Shown piece by piece: positions 19,311-27,000 of a DNA stretch of 52,789 bases. Every line of letters begins with the position of its first letter. Positions within the stretch are counted from its first letter, which is position 1. The notes beneath the pieces are model-generated. The model ran no database searches. It was not told the origin of the DNA and worked only from the letters and a program-made list of their open reading frames with translations. The stretch is from an uncultured Kiritimatiellota bacterium (GTDB taxonomy: Bacteria; Verrucomicrobiota; Kiritimatiellia; RFP12; DVOR01): NCBI GenBank assembly GCA_944391055.1, contig CALXSF010000015.1:1-52789 (forward strand), given 5' to 3'. The position numbers were made by a program, and so were the translations under genes.

Positions 19311-19709
19311 ATGAGACGGAGGGCCACCGGCAACCGGCGCAGACGCCCGACGCCGCCTAAGCGGGGGGCGCCGCGCGCGTTGTTGGGCGCCGTGTTGGGG
19401 ACATTCCTTTCGATCGCCCTTTTCTTCCTGCTCTCGACGCTTTTCTATGGCGTGGAGGCGTGGACGGGGGAGGCGTGCTTTCTGGGCCTCCCCCGCTGGC
19501 TGTGGGGCCCGCGGGAGGAGTCGGTCGCGGGGGCCTATATGGTGTTGGCGGTGGCCCTCCCGATTGGGTGGGTGGGGGCGATGGTGGCAATAGCAAGGGC
19601 GCTTCTGCGCCATCCGCGCGCCGGGCGCGCGGGGTGGTGGGCGCTGGGCGGGATCGTGGTGGCCGCCTATGCTTGGGCTTACGCCGTTTCCTGGTTCGTC
19701 ACCCACTGA
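19311..19709 (+). CDS. Small integral membrane protein (132 aa)
   Basis: The protein begins with a very basic cytoplasmic tail (RRRATGNRRRRPTPPKRG), then has three hydrophobic helices at about 26-48, 73-97 and 109-127. No family is recognised. It follows the 450-residue secreted protein after a 19-nt gap and is likely co-transcribed with mtnN. Its 3' end overlaps the convergent ABC ATPase gene by 31 nt, and no terminator hairpin separates them. Confidence 0.65.
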   Translation: MRRRATGNRRRRPTPPKRGAPRALLGAVLGTFLSIALFFLLSTLFYGVEAWTGEACFLGLPRWLWGPREESVAGAYMVLAVALPIGWVGAMVAIARALLRHPRAGRAGWWALGGIVVAAYAWAYAVSWFVTH

Positions 19710-20674
19710 TCCCCATCGGCCAATGCGCAGCGGACGGCGCGGCCGCCCGCATGGCGAAGCGCGGGGACGGCCTCGGCGCAGCTTGGCTGGGCGCGGGGAC
19801 AGCGCGGTGCGAAGGCGCAGCCGGGCGGGAAACGGCCGGGTGGGGGGACCGTCCCGGGGATGTCCTGCAGGCGCGGCTTCTCCAACCTGAGGCTCGGCAC
19901 GGCGGCCAACAGCCCCTGTGTGTAGGGATGGGCCGGCGCGGAGAGGACGTCGCGCACGGGGCCGCTCTCCACAATGCGCCCGGCGTACATCACGTAAAGC
20001 CTTTGCATGTAATTGGCCACGATGCCGAGGTTGTGGGTGATGAGGAGCAGGGCCATACCGCGTTTGCGGGCGAGCCCGTCCATCACCCCGAGGATCAGCC
20101 GCTGGGTCGTCACGTCGAGGGCGGTGGTCGGCTCGTCGGCCACAAGCAGCTGCGGGTCGGCGGCCAACGCCATCGCGAGCATGACGCGCTGGCACTGGCC
20201 GCCGGAGAGCTCGCAGGGGTAGGCGTCCGCCGCCCGTGCGGGGTCGGGGAGGCCGACGTCGGCGAGGAGCCCCACGATGCGCTCGCGCCGCGCGGCCTTC
20301 GGCATCGCGGGCAGGGCCTCGGCGATTTGGTCGCGGATCCGTATCACGGGGTTCAGGCTGGCCATCGGGTCTTGGAAGACGTAGGCGATGCCATGGCGGC
20401 GGGTCTCGGCGAGGGCCGCCGCGTCGCCCAGCAGGTCGCGCCCCCGGAAACGGACGGCGCCCGTGCGGCGCGCGCGGTCGGTCGGCGGCAGGGCCGTCAG
20501 GCTCAGGGCCGTGACGGATTTGCCGCAACCGCTCTCGCCGACCAGCGCGACGCGCTCGCCCACGCCCACGCGCAAACTCACGTCCGGCACCGGCGTCACC
20601 TCGCCCCCGGGTGTCTTGAATGTGACGGAGAGGCTGCGCACCTCCAACAACGGTTCGGTCGGTTGCGTGTCCAT
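19679..20674 (-). CDS. Oligopeptide/dipeptide-type ABC transporter ATP-binding protein (OppD/DppD-like)
   Basis: The 331-residue ATPase has Walker A GESGCGKS (about 46-53) and the Q-loop VFQDPMASLNPV. The signature reads LSGGQCQR instead of the usual LSGGMRQR. Walker B LLVADEPTTALD and the H-loop LLITHNLGIV are in place. The oligo_HPN C-terminal region, with GCAFAPRCPRAQPSC and its cysteine pairs, is also present. Such ATPases energise peptide or nickel import with permeases and a binding protein, none of which is near here. It follows the antiporter gene after 10 nt, and a partner locus must exist elsewhere. Confidence 0.9.
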   Translation of the reverse strand: MDTQPTEPLLEVRSLSVTFKTPGGEVTPVPDVSLRVGVGERVALVGESGCGKSVTALSLTALPPTDRARRTGAVRFRGRDLLGDAAALAETRRHGIAYVFQDPMASLNPVIRIRDQIAEALPAMPKAARRERIVGLLADVGLPDPARAADAYPCELSGGQCQRVMLAMALAADPQLLVADEPTTALDVTTQRLILGVMDGLARKRGMALLLITHNLGIVANYMQRLYVMYAGRIVESGPVRDVLSAPAHPYTQGLLAAVPSLRLEKPRLQDIPGTVPPPGRFPPGCAFAPRCPRAQPSCAEAVPALRHAGGRAVRCALADGDQWVTNQETA

Positions 20675-20684
20675 GCGCGTGCCC

Positions 20685-22082
20685 TCAGATGGTCAGATCC
20701 AGGTGCTCCAGGTCGGTGAGCGCCTTGTTGTCCTCCTCGGTGGCGCCCGGCCTGCGCCGCACGAACGGCACGTGCCCCTTGACGATGAACAGGCGCACCA
20801 ACGGCGGGAAGGGGATGGCCGTGCAGAGCGAGAGCACCACGATGGCGTTGAAGAACTCCTTGCCCAGGATGCCGAGGTTCGTGGCGATGAGCGCCGCCGC
20901 CACCGTCGCCGAAAGCTGCGGCACCGTCATCATCCCCGCGCAAAGGGCCTGCCGGTCGCTGAACCCCGTGAAGCGCAGCGCCAGCCAGCCGCTGGCCACT
21001 TTGCTGGCGATCAGCCCCACCACCGTCGCCCCCGCGATGAGCCAGCCGCGCAGGACGTCCGCCCCCGCCGCGTCCGTCATGCCAAAGAGGGTCTTCAGAT
21101 CCGCCTCGAAGCCGAAGCAGAGGAACAGGAAGGGGATCACGAGGCCGAAGCCGATGGCCTCCAGCTTCTCGTGGACGCCGTCGGAGGGATTGCGGAAGCC
21201 GGGCGTCCGCGCCACCGCGATGCCGGTGACGAACGCGCTCACGATCAGGTTGATGCCCAGCATCTCGCCCAAAAGCACCATTAGCAGCACCATGAGGACA
21301 AAGAAGGTCGGCTTCGTCTCGTGCGCGTGCGGCGCCACCCGCTCCACCACCTTCCACAACAGCGGCACCACGGCCATCACGGCCGCCAGAAAGAGCACAA
21401 TCACCGCCAGGAAGCACGGCGTGAACCAACCGCCCAGCCACGTCAGATCAAACCGATCCAGCACCGAGATGCTCTGCGCCAGGTGCATCCCCCCGCCCGG
21501 CGCCGCCCCCATCGCATGCAATTGGATGCAGACCGCCAGCGTGACCAGCGAGAGGATGTCCGTCACGATCGTCGCCGACAGCACCGTCACCCCGAAACGC
21601 GACCGCATCAGCCCCAGTTCCCGCAGCACCGGGAAGACGATCCCCACGTCGTGCGAGGCAAAGAGCGAGGCATAGACCACCGCCGGCACCACCCACGCGC
21701 TCCCCGCCTCCGCAAAGAGCCAATAAACCAGAAACCCCGCCGCCGAAGGCAACAGGAACGTCAGCGCGGAAAGCGTCGCCACCGATTTCCGCTCGTTCGC
21801 CAAAAGCCGCAGGTTCGTCTCAACCCCCGCCAGCGCCATCAGGAAGACCAACCCCAGGAACCCCAACGCGCGCACCACCTGATAAAGCGCCTCCCCGTTC
21901 ACCGACGAATGCGTCACGCCGCCGATCCATCCCAGCACATCCAAGCCGTTCGGACCGATCACGATGCCCGTCACCATCAGCGCCACCACCGACGGCACAT
22001 GCCAACGCCGGAAAACCGTCGGGACCACCGCGATCAGCGCGATCAACACCAAGAAGGCAAAAAGATACGTCACCTGTTCCAT
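20685..22082 (-). CDS. CPA2-family cation/proton antiporter
   Basis: This is a roughly 465-residue monovalent cation:proton antiporter. About 12 hydrophobic helices can be drawn. Typical motifs are GFLGLVFLMALAGVETN (helix 3-4 region, like the family's GLE) and YASLFASHDVGIVFPVL, which carries the conserved acidic residue that takes part in ion binding. A cytosolic tail of about 30 residues (RRRPGATEEDNKALTDLEH) ends the protein, with no RCK domain. The ATG at 22082 was preferred to GTG at 22091: it lies 9 nt from a TGG-TAGAGT -10, giving a near-leaderless message. Confidence 0.85.
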   Translation of the reverse strand: MEQVTYLFAFLVLIALIAVVPTVFRRWHVPSVVALMVTGIVIGPNGLDVLGWIGGVTHSSVNGEALYQVVRALGFLGLVFLMALAGVETNLRLLANERKSVATLSALTFLLPSAAGFLVYWLFAEAGSAWVVPAVVYASLFASHDVGIVFPVLRELGLMRSRFGVTVLSATIVTDILSLVTLAVCIQLHAMGAAPGGGMHLAQSISVLDRFDLTWLGGWFTPCFLAVIVLFLAAVMAVVPLLWKVVERVAPHAHETKPTFFVLMVLLMVLLGEMLGINLIVSAFVTGIAVARTPGFRNPSDGVHEKLEAIGFGLVIPFLFLCFGFEADLKTLFGMTDAAGADVLRGWLIAGATVVGLIASKVASGWLALRFTGFSDRQALCAGMMTVPQLSATVAAALIATNLGILGKEFFNAIVVLSLCTAIPFPPLVRLFIVKGHVPFVRRRPGATEEDNKALTDLEHLDLTI

Positions 22083-22091
22083 AGACGGCAC

Positions 22092-22100
22092 ACTCTACCA
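22092..22100 (-). promoter_or_regulatory. Antiporter promoter, extended -10
   Basis: On the minus strand TGG precedes TAGAGT (22097-22092), a weaker match to TATAAT. The ATG at 22082 follows after 9 nt, as in folP. This element sits between the terminator at 22125-22146 and the gene. Confidence 0.5.
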
Positions 22101-22118
22101 AATCCTGGCGCGGGAGAC

Positions 22119-22151
22119 AAAAAAGGCCCCGTCTCACGACGGGGCCTTTTT
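22119..22151. terminator. Bidirectional intrinsic terminator downstream of rpsU
   Basis: A perfect 9-bp stem (22125-22133 with 22138-22146, loop TCAC) is flanked by AAAAAA and TTTTT. It terminates rpsU on the minus strand. The stem arms are identical to those of the tRNA-Tyr terminator at 24056-24078. Confidence 0.93.
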
Positions 22152-22166
22152 AACGCTGCGCCTGGC

Positions 22167-22364
22167 TCAGAACTGCGCCATCGCGGTGCGCGAACGGGCG
22201 CGGATGCGAGCACGCGCGGACTTGCGACGGGCCTTTTCGCAAGGCTTCTCGTAGTAACGGGTCGCACGGAGCTGCTTGATCAGACCCTCCTTGTCGAGGA
22301 TCTTCTTCAGGCGCTTCAGGCCGCGCTCCACGGATTCGCCCTTTTTCAGACGGACCATGATCAT
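22167..22364 (-). CDS. rpsU: 30S ribosomal protein bS21
   Basis: This small basic ribosomal protein (65 residues) begins MIMVRLKKGESVERGLKRL and contains KATRYYEKP-type motif as RATRYYEKPCEKARRKSARA, all standard for bS21. A strong AGGAGG (22380-22375) lies 10 nt before the ATG at 22364. The second in-frame ATG (22358) is 16 nt away and less likely. It is monocistronic and followed by a strong terminator. bS21 helps initiation on mRNAs with Shine-Dalgarno sequences. Confidence 0.95.
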   Translation of the reverse strand: MIMVRLKKGESVERGLKRLKKILDKEGLIKQLRATRYYEKPCEKARRKSARARIRARSRTAMAQF

Positions 22365-22423
22365 GTTTTGCTCACCTCCTTTCGTTCGGCTCCACCAGCC
22401 TGCCGCCGATGGATTGGCTGTAT

Positions 22424-22432
22424 AAAATACCA
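22424..22432 (-). promoter_or_regulatory. rpsU promoter, extended -10
   Basis: TGG precedes TATTTT (22429-22424) on the minus strand. A leader of about 50 nt leads to the AGGAGG site. An overlapping TATACA (22425-22420) is an alternative -10. Confidence 0.45.
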
Positions 22433-22456
22433 CAATCGCGCCCGGGACGCCACATT

Positions 22457-22476
22457 TTTCTCTGCTTTCAGAGAAA
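22457..22476. repeat. 8-bp inverted repeat between metK and rpsU
   Basis: TTTCTCTG-CTTT-CAGAGAAA is a perfect 8-bp hairpin. Read on the minus strand it follows the metK stop by 19 nt, but it is followed by A residues instead of a T-tract, so it is not a normal intrinsic terminator. It could be an mRNA 3'-end hairpin or an operator upstream of the rpsU promoter. Confidence 0.5.
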
Positions 22477-22494
22477 GGGGCGCCCGGGGCGGGC

Positions 22495-23670
22495 TCAAAG
22501 AAGCGCCTCGCGGAGGGCGTCGGCGAGGTCGATGCGCTCCCAAGGGACGTTGGGGCGGCCAAAATGCCCGTAGGCGCAGCACTCGGAGTAGCGCCAGGTG
22601 GGGCGGTTGAGGCCGAGGGCGCGGATGATGGCGGCGGGGCGGAAGTCGAAAAGCCCGCCGTGGAGGAGGAAGTCGGCGATGCGCTCCTCGGGGACCTTGC
22701 CGGTGCCGTAGGTGGAGACGTTGACGCTCATGGGCTGGGGCAGGCCGATGGCGTAGGCCAGCTGGATCTCGCATTTTGAGGCGAGGCCGGCGGCGACGAT
22801 GTTGCGGGCGACGTAGCGGGCGTAATAGGCCGCGGAGCGGTCGACCTTGGAGGGGTCCTTGCCGGAGAAGGCGCCGCCGCCGTGGGAGCCGACGCCGCCG
22901 TAGGTGTCGACGATGATCTTGCGCCCGGTGAGGCCGGAGTCGCCGGCGGGGCCGCCGATGACGAAGCGCCCGGTGGGGTTGATGTGGAAGACGGTGTCGG
23001 GGGTGAGCAGCCCGGAGGGGCTGAGGGTCTCGCGGATGACGTCGAGCAGCGTGGCGCGGATGCGCGCCTCGGGGACGTCGCGGGTCTGGTGGGAGCAGAC
23101 GACGGCGGTGATGGCGGTGGGGCGGCCGCCGTCGTAGAGGACGGAGACTTGCGCCTTGGCGTCGGGGCGGAGCCACGGGATGTCGCCGCCGTGGCGGAGC
23201 GCGGCGAGGCGGCGGAGCAGACGGTTGGCGCAGACGAGCGGGAGCGGGAGGCCCTCCGGGGTCTCGTCGGTGGCGTAGCCGTACATCATACCTTGGTCGC
23301 CGGCGCCCTGCTCCTCGGGGTCGTCGCGGTCGACGCCCTGGTTGATGTCGGGGGACTGCGCGTGGAGGTTGTTGACGTAGGTGAAATCCTGGTGGCAGAA
23401 GCCCTCGGCGGGATCGTCGTAGCCGATGCGCGCGATGACGTCGCGGGCGATGGCCCGGGTGTCGAGGGTCTCGAAGCCGCGGCAGGTGATTTCGCCGAGA
23501 TTGACGACGAGGTTCTTGCCGCAGGCGGTCTCGCAGGCCACGCGGGCCATGGGGTCAAGCGCCAGACAGGCGTCCAGCACGGCGTCTGAGATCGCGTCCG
23601 CCACCTTGTCGGGGTGCCCCTCCGAGACCGATTCGGAGGTGTAGACGTGCCGTGCGTTCAACTTGCTCAT
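22495..23670 (-). CDS. metK: S-adenosylmethionine synthetase
   Basis: MetK makes SAM from ATP and methionine. The 391 residues show the standard features: SEGHPDKVADAISDAVLD (about 15-32), the GEITCRG element, GDQGMMYGYATDET, the GRFVIGGPAGDSGLTGRKIIVDTYGG block (in two pieces) and the GAFSGKDPSKVDRSAAY motif, all in order. The ATG at 23670 matches the family start (MSKLNARHVYTSESVSEGH). It is preceded by a roughly 170-nt leader with a SAM-II-like riboswitch, so expression is likely repressed when SAM is plentiful. Confidence 0.97.
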   Translation of the reverse strand: MSKLNARHVYTSESVSEGHPDKVADAISDAVLDACLALDPMARVACETACGKNLVVNLGEITCRGFETLDTRAIARDVIARIGYDDPAEGFCHQDFTYVNNLHAQSPDINQGVDRDDPEEQGAGDQGMMYGYATDETPEGLPLPLVCANRLLRRLAALRHGGDIPWLRPDAKAQVSVLYDGGRPTAITAVVCSHQTRDVPEARIRATLLDVIRETLSPSGLLTPDTVFHINPTGRFVIGGPAGDSGLTGRKIIVDTYGGVGSHGGGAFSGKDPSKVDRSAAYYARYVARNIVAAGLASKCEIQLAYAIGLPQPMSVNVSTYGTGKVPEERIADFLLHGGLFDFRPAAIIRALGLNRPTWRYSECCAYGHFGRPNVPWERIDLADALREALL

Positions 23671-23706
23671 GTTCTTCTCTTTCCGAGGCCGGGGCCATCC
23701 CTTGAG

Positions 23707-23741
23707 AAAATACGGCAGCGTTGGTTTGCCAAACGCTGCCG
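23707..23741 (-). terminator. Terminator-like hairpin in the metK leader
   Basis: Minus-strand arms 23741-23729 and 23724-23713 pair over about 12 bp (CGGCAGCGTT with AACGCTGCCG plus a GG/CC inner pair, one bulge). TATTTTCTC follows, a short interrupted T-tract. It lies between the aptamer and the metK start and could be the expression platform (transcription attenuation), or only a structural hairpin. Confidence 0.5.
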
Positions 23742-23774
23742 CTTTCGCTCGCGGGAAAGACCCGGGTGCCTCCA

Positions 23775-23842
23775 TTTTAGCGTGCAGGGTTCCGATGGCA
23801 TTCGCGTCCGCAAGCCTGGAGCGCTTCCAAATCAACGCGAAT
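23775..23842 (-). ncRNA. SAM-II-like riboswitch (long-loop variant) in metK leader
   Basis: Transcription from the metK promoter should start within a few nucleotides of the aptamer's 5' end. P1 is a perfect 7-bp stem, AUUCGCG (23842-23836) with CGCGAAU (23806-23800). Its loop begins UUGAUUUGG, carrying the conserved GAUUU of SAM-II. An extra small hairpin (GGAAGCGCUCC) makes the loop longer than usual. Loop UGCGG (23812-23808) pairs with tail CUGCA (23787-23783), just before the conserved GCUAAAA (23781-23775), giving the H-type pseudoknot. The family identity is inferred from these motifs and from the metK context; no covariance search was possible. Confidence 0.72.
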
Positions 23843-23851
23843 ACGCCCGCA

Positions 23852-23882
23852 ATTATAGCACATTCACCCGCCCATCTGCCAA
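23852..23882 (-). promoter_or_regulatory. metK promoter
   Basis: TGC-TATAAT on the minus strand (-10 at 23857-23852) is a perfect extended -10. A TTGGCA candidate -35 (23882-23877) is 19 bp upstream. The expected start near 23845 is where the riboswitch begins. Confidence 0.8.
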
Positions 23883-23915
23883 TGGCAAGAAAAGTCCCGA
23901 ATTGCGAAAAAGTGC

Positions 23916-23944
23916 TTGCGGGGCGGGGGACGCTTTGCTACAAT
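23916..23944 (+). promoter_or_regulatory. tRNA-Tyr promoter
   Basis: TTGCGG (23916-23921), a 17-bp spacer and TGC-TACAAT (-10 at 23939-23944) precede the tRNA by 18 nt. It is one of the few promoters in the window with a recognisable -35. Confidence 0.8.
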
Positions 23945-23962
23945 GTGCGCGTTTTCACTTTT

Positions 23963-24047
23963 GGTGGGTTACCAAAGTGGCCAACTGGGGCGGACTGTAA
24001 ATCCGCTGGCTTTGCCTTCCTACGTTCGAATCGTAGACCCACCACCA
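23963..24047 (+). tRNA. tRNA-Tyr(GTA)
   Basis: This is an 85-nt class II tRNA. The acceptor stem GGTGGGT pairs with ACCCACC. The anticodon stem-loop GCGGA-CTGTAAA-TCCGC gives anticodon GTA. A variable arm around TGGCTTTGCC and a T-arm CTACG-TTCGAAT-CGTAG follow. The discriminator A and a genome-encoded CCA (24045-24047) end it. It stands alone, divergent from metK. Confidence 0.97.
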
Positions 24048-24055
24048 TCCTTTAG

Positions 24056-24090
24056 GGCCCCGTCCTCGCGACGGGGCCTTTTTTTGTTTT
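24056..24090 (+). terminator. tRNA-Tyr terminator
   Basis: A perfect 9-bp stem (24056-24064 with 24070-24078, loop CTCGC) is followed by a T-run from 24079. It is 8 nt after the tRNA. There is no A-run on the other side, so it serves the plus strand only. Confidence 0.95.
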
Positions 24091-24099
24091 GGCGGATGG

Positions 24100-27000
24100 T
24101 CAGAGGAGGCGGGTGGCGGGGGCGCCGCGGCGGCGGTCGTCGGGGTCCCCGGCGCCGGGGAGGGGCAGCGTGTGCCGGCGGGCGCCGAGGGTGAGGGTGA
24201 GGGCTTGGGCGTGATGGGCGGGGTCTTTGTCGCAGGCGACGACGGGGTCTTGGCAGGTGAGCGCGAGGCGGCGGCCTTGGGGGCGGAGCATGAGCGAGGC
24301 GGGTTTGTCGACGGCGAGGCGGGTGGGGCCGGCCTTGACGGCGCCGGGTTGGTGGAAGAAGGCGTGGAGGGCGCCGGAGGCGTCGTCGCGGACGGCCTGG
24401 CAGGTGGCGTCGTTGGCGAAGACGGTGACGGGCGGGGCCTTGAGGAGCAGGGCGGGGTCGGCCCGGTCGGCGCGCATGTGGACGAGGTAGGCGACGGTGG
24501 CGTCCTTGGGGTGGGGGCCGTGGTCGACCCAAATCTCGAGGACGGTGGCGCGACGGCCTTGGTCGGCGAGCGCTTGGCATTGGGCCTTGTAGGCGGCCAT
24601 GTCGGGGTCGGGGTCGTCGAGGATGCGGGGGATGAGGCGGTTGAGCGGGGTACGGACGGAGACGCGGACGTGGAGGGCGGCGCCTTTGTCGGCGGGCGCG
24701 CCGGAGGGGAGGACGAGGTAGCCGATGCCGGCGTGCGCCACCCAGAAGCGTTGGGTGAGGGGATGGACGAGGTGGGCCTCCGCGGCGTCTTGGGGGATGG
24801 ACTCCTCCGTGCCGTCCTCCGCGCGGAGGGTGAGGGGGGCGGTGAAGGCGGTCTGGTTGAGGGTGCTGCGGTAGGTGAAGGGCGCGGGGGCCTCCTTGCC
24901 GCCGGTGATGCCGCCGCCGAGGACGAAGAGGCCATCCTCGAGGAAGACGAAGAGCTTGCGGGCGCGGGTGGCGTTGCGGGCGTGGCTGACGAACTCGAAG
25001 CCGCAGTGCCCCAACTCGCCGTCGCTGACGCCCCCGGCGCGGGAGCCCCCGCCGGCGCGGTAGCGGTCGAGCCCCTTCCATTGGTTGGTGCTGCCCCACT
25101 CCTCGTCGAGCTGGGTGACGCCGGGGAGCGCGCGGAAGCGCCAGAGGGAGTCGGGGATGGTGTAGCGGTGGATGGGGCGGTATTCCTCGCCCGTCCGCAG
25201 GAGAGTGGTGACGCCGTCGCCGAAGGAGAGGTTCCCGGGGTTCGCCCCCGCGAAGGTCTCCACGCCGCCGACGAGGGGGGAAGTCAGCTTGACGTCGACG
25301 TAATAATCCCCGCGTCGGTGGACGGCCAGCAGCTGACGGAAGAAGAAGCGGTTGCCCGCGAGCGCGCCTTTGCCCTCGGAGACGCGCGCCAGGCAGGCGG
25401 CGAGCGCCTCGCGGCGGCCGTCGTCGAGGCAAGGCCCGGGCAGCGCGAGCAGACGCCGCGCGAAGTCCGCCGGGAAGGATCCGGCGTGGTTGTTGTGGCG
25501 GCCGTTGGCACAAAAGGCCATCGCCCCGCGGTAGAGCACCCATTCGTAGGCAAGGGTGTAATCGGCCAGGCGGGCGTATTGCTCGCGGGTCTCGCCCCAA
25601 GGCGTGCCGACGCGGGGGAGGCGGATGGCGCGGTTCATCCAGTCGCGGCCATAGGCACCCATGTTGAGCTGGCGGCCGTTGGCGGCGTGGAAGTTGAAGG
25701 TGGCGTCGCTCTCCAGCCCGTCGAGCGTGCCGGGGCGGAAGGCGAAGTGGTTGTCGTAGAGGCTGCGGGCGGCGTCGAACCCGGCGGGTTCGTCCCAGAT
25801 AGCGGCGGTCTTCCAGACCAGCCCCACGAAGTTGTTCTGCTCGCCGTAGGCGTCGTTCGTGCCGCTGTGCGTCTCGGCGAGGAAAGAGCGGTTGAGGACG
25901 GGGTCGGTGTTGCGGAGGGCCTCGACGCGGACGGCGAGGGCCTGGCGCTGGAGCGCGGGCAGGCGCAGGCAGGCCTCCAAGAAGGGGCGCAGCGCCACCG
26001 CGTCCCCCAGCAGCGCGCCATCCTGAAGCCACAGGAAGCGCGGCCCGCCGTAGGCCGCGTGCGCGGCGGAGAAGTAGGCCCCCGCCCAACGGAGCAGCCG
26101 CGCGGCGGCCGCGGGGTCGCCCGTGGCGGCGAAACGCGCGGTGAGCGCGCGCGCCGCGCCGCGGTAGGCGTCGGCGCCGGGCTTCTCGGGCGGCTCCTCG
26201 GTGAAATCCGCCGCGTCGCCGCCGAAGGCGAGGGCGCGGTGCGCGAGGTTTTGGGCGAAGGCGGCGTAACAGGCCTCGGCGGCCTGGGGCGAAAGGTGGA
26301 GGAAGCGCTCCGGCGGCACGGGAAGCCATTCCTCGACGCCCGGCTCCCTCCACAGCAGGGCGCAGGAGGGCTCGGCCTCGCCCTTACGCGCCAGGGTGAC
26401 GGCGAAGGGCGTGGCCCCGGCCTTGAGGCGGAGCGTCTCGGCGCCCAGGCAGCGCCGCCCGCCGATGAGCAGCGCCGCCTCGCAGGTCGTCTCCAGGCGG
26501 AAGCCGTATTGGCCGGCCTTGTCCGTCAGGATGAAACCCTCGATGCGCGCGGCCGCGTCCGAGCGCCCCAGATCCGGGACTGGCACGGCGAGCAGCCCCG
26601 CCTCCTTCCCGAACCGCAGGTCTTGGAGGGGCCGGTGCCAGTAATCGGGCAGACGGAAGGGCGCCTCGCCGGCGTTCCGCGCGCTTTCGGCGGTGCGGTA
26701 GGGCGGGTAATCCCCGGCGCCCTCCGCGAGCGCGGGGTCCGCGCCCACCGCGGGGCCTTGCGGACGGAAGGCCTGGGCCGGCGGCAGGGTGGGGGACTTC
26801 GGTGCGCGCCGAACGATGCGCATCAGCAGGCCGGGGCAGAGGGCGCCGCCCTTGGCCGGCAGAGTCTCCAGTGTCAGCCGCTGGGTCTGCGGCACGCCGT
26901 CGGGGCGCGTGAAGCGGGCCTCCAGCGTCACCGTGCCCGGCCGGAGCAGCCAAAAGCCGAGGTCGCACGCCGCGGCGGGGCCCGCGTACCAGATTGGGCC

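Noticed and set aside
22457..22476. Intrinsic terminator of metK
   Set aside because: The hairpin is followed by A residues on the metK strand, not a T-tract, so it is listed only as an inverted repeat.
23671..23835. In-frame extension of metK into its leader
   Set aside because: It would translate through the riboswitch; the family start is MSKLNARHVYTSE at 23670.
23775..23842. SAM-I, SAM-IV or T-box leader for metK
   Set aside because: No SAM-I four-way junction or kink-turn motifs and no T-box sequence; the GAUUU, pseudoknot and GCUAAAA pattern fits SAM-II better.
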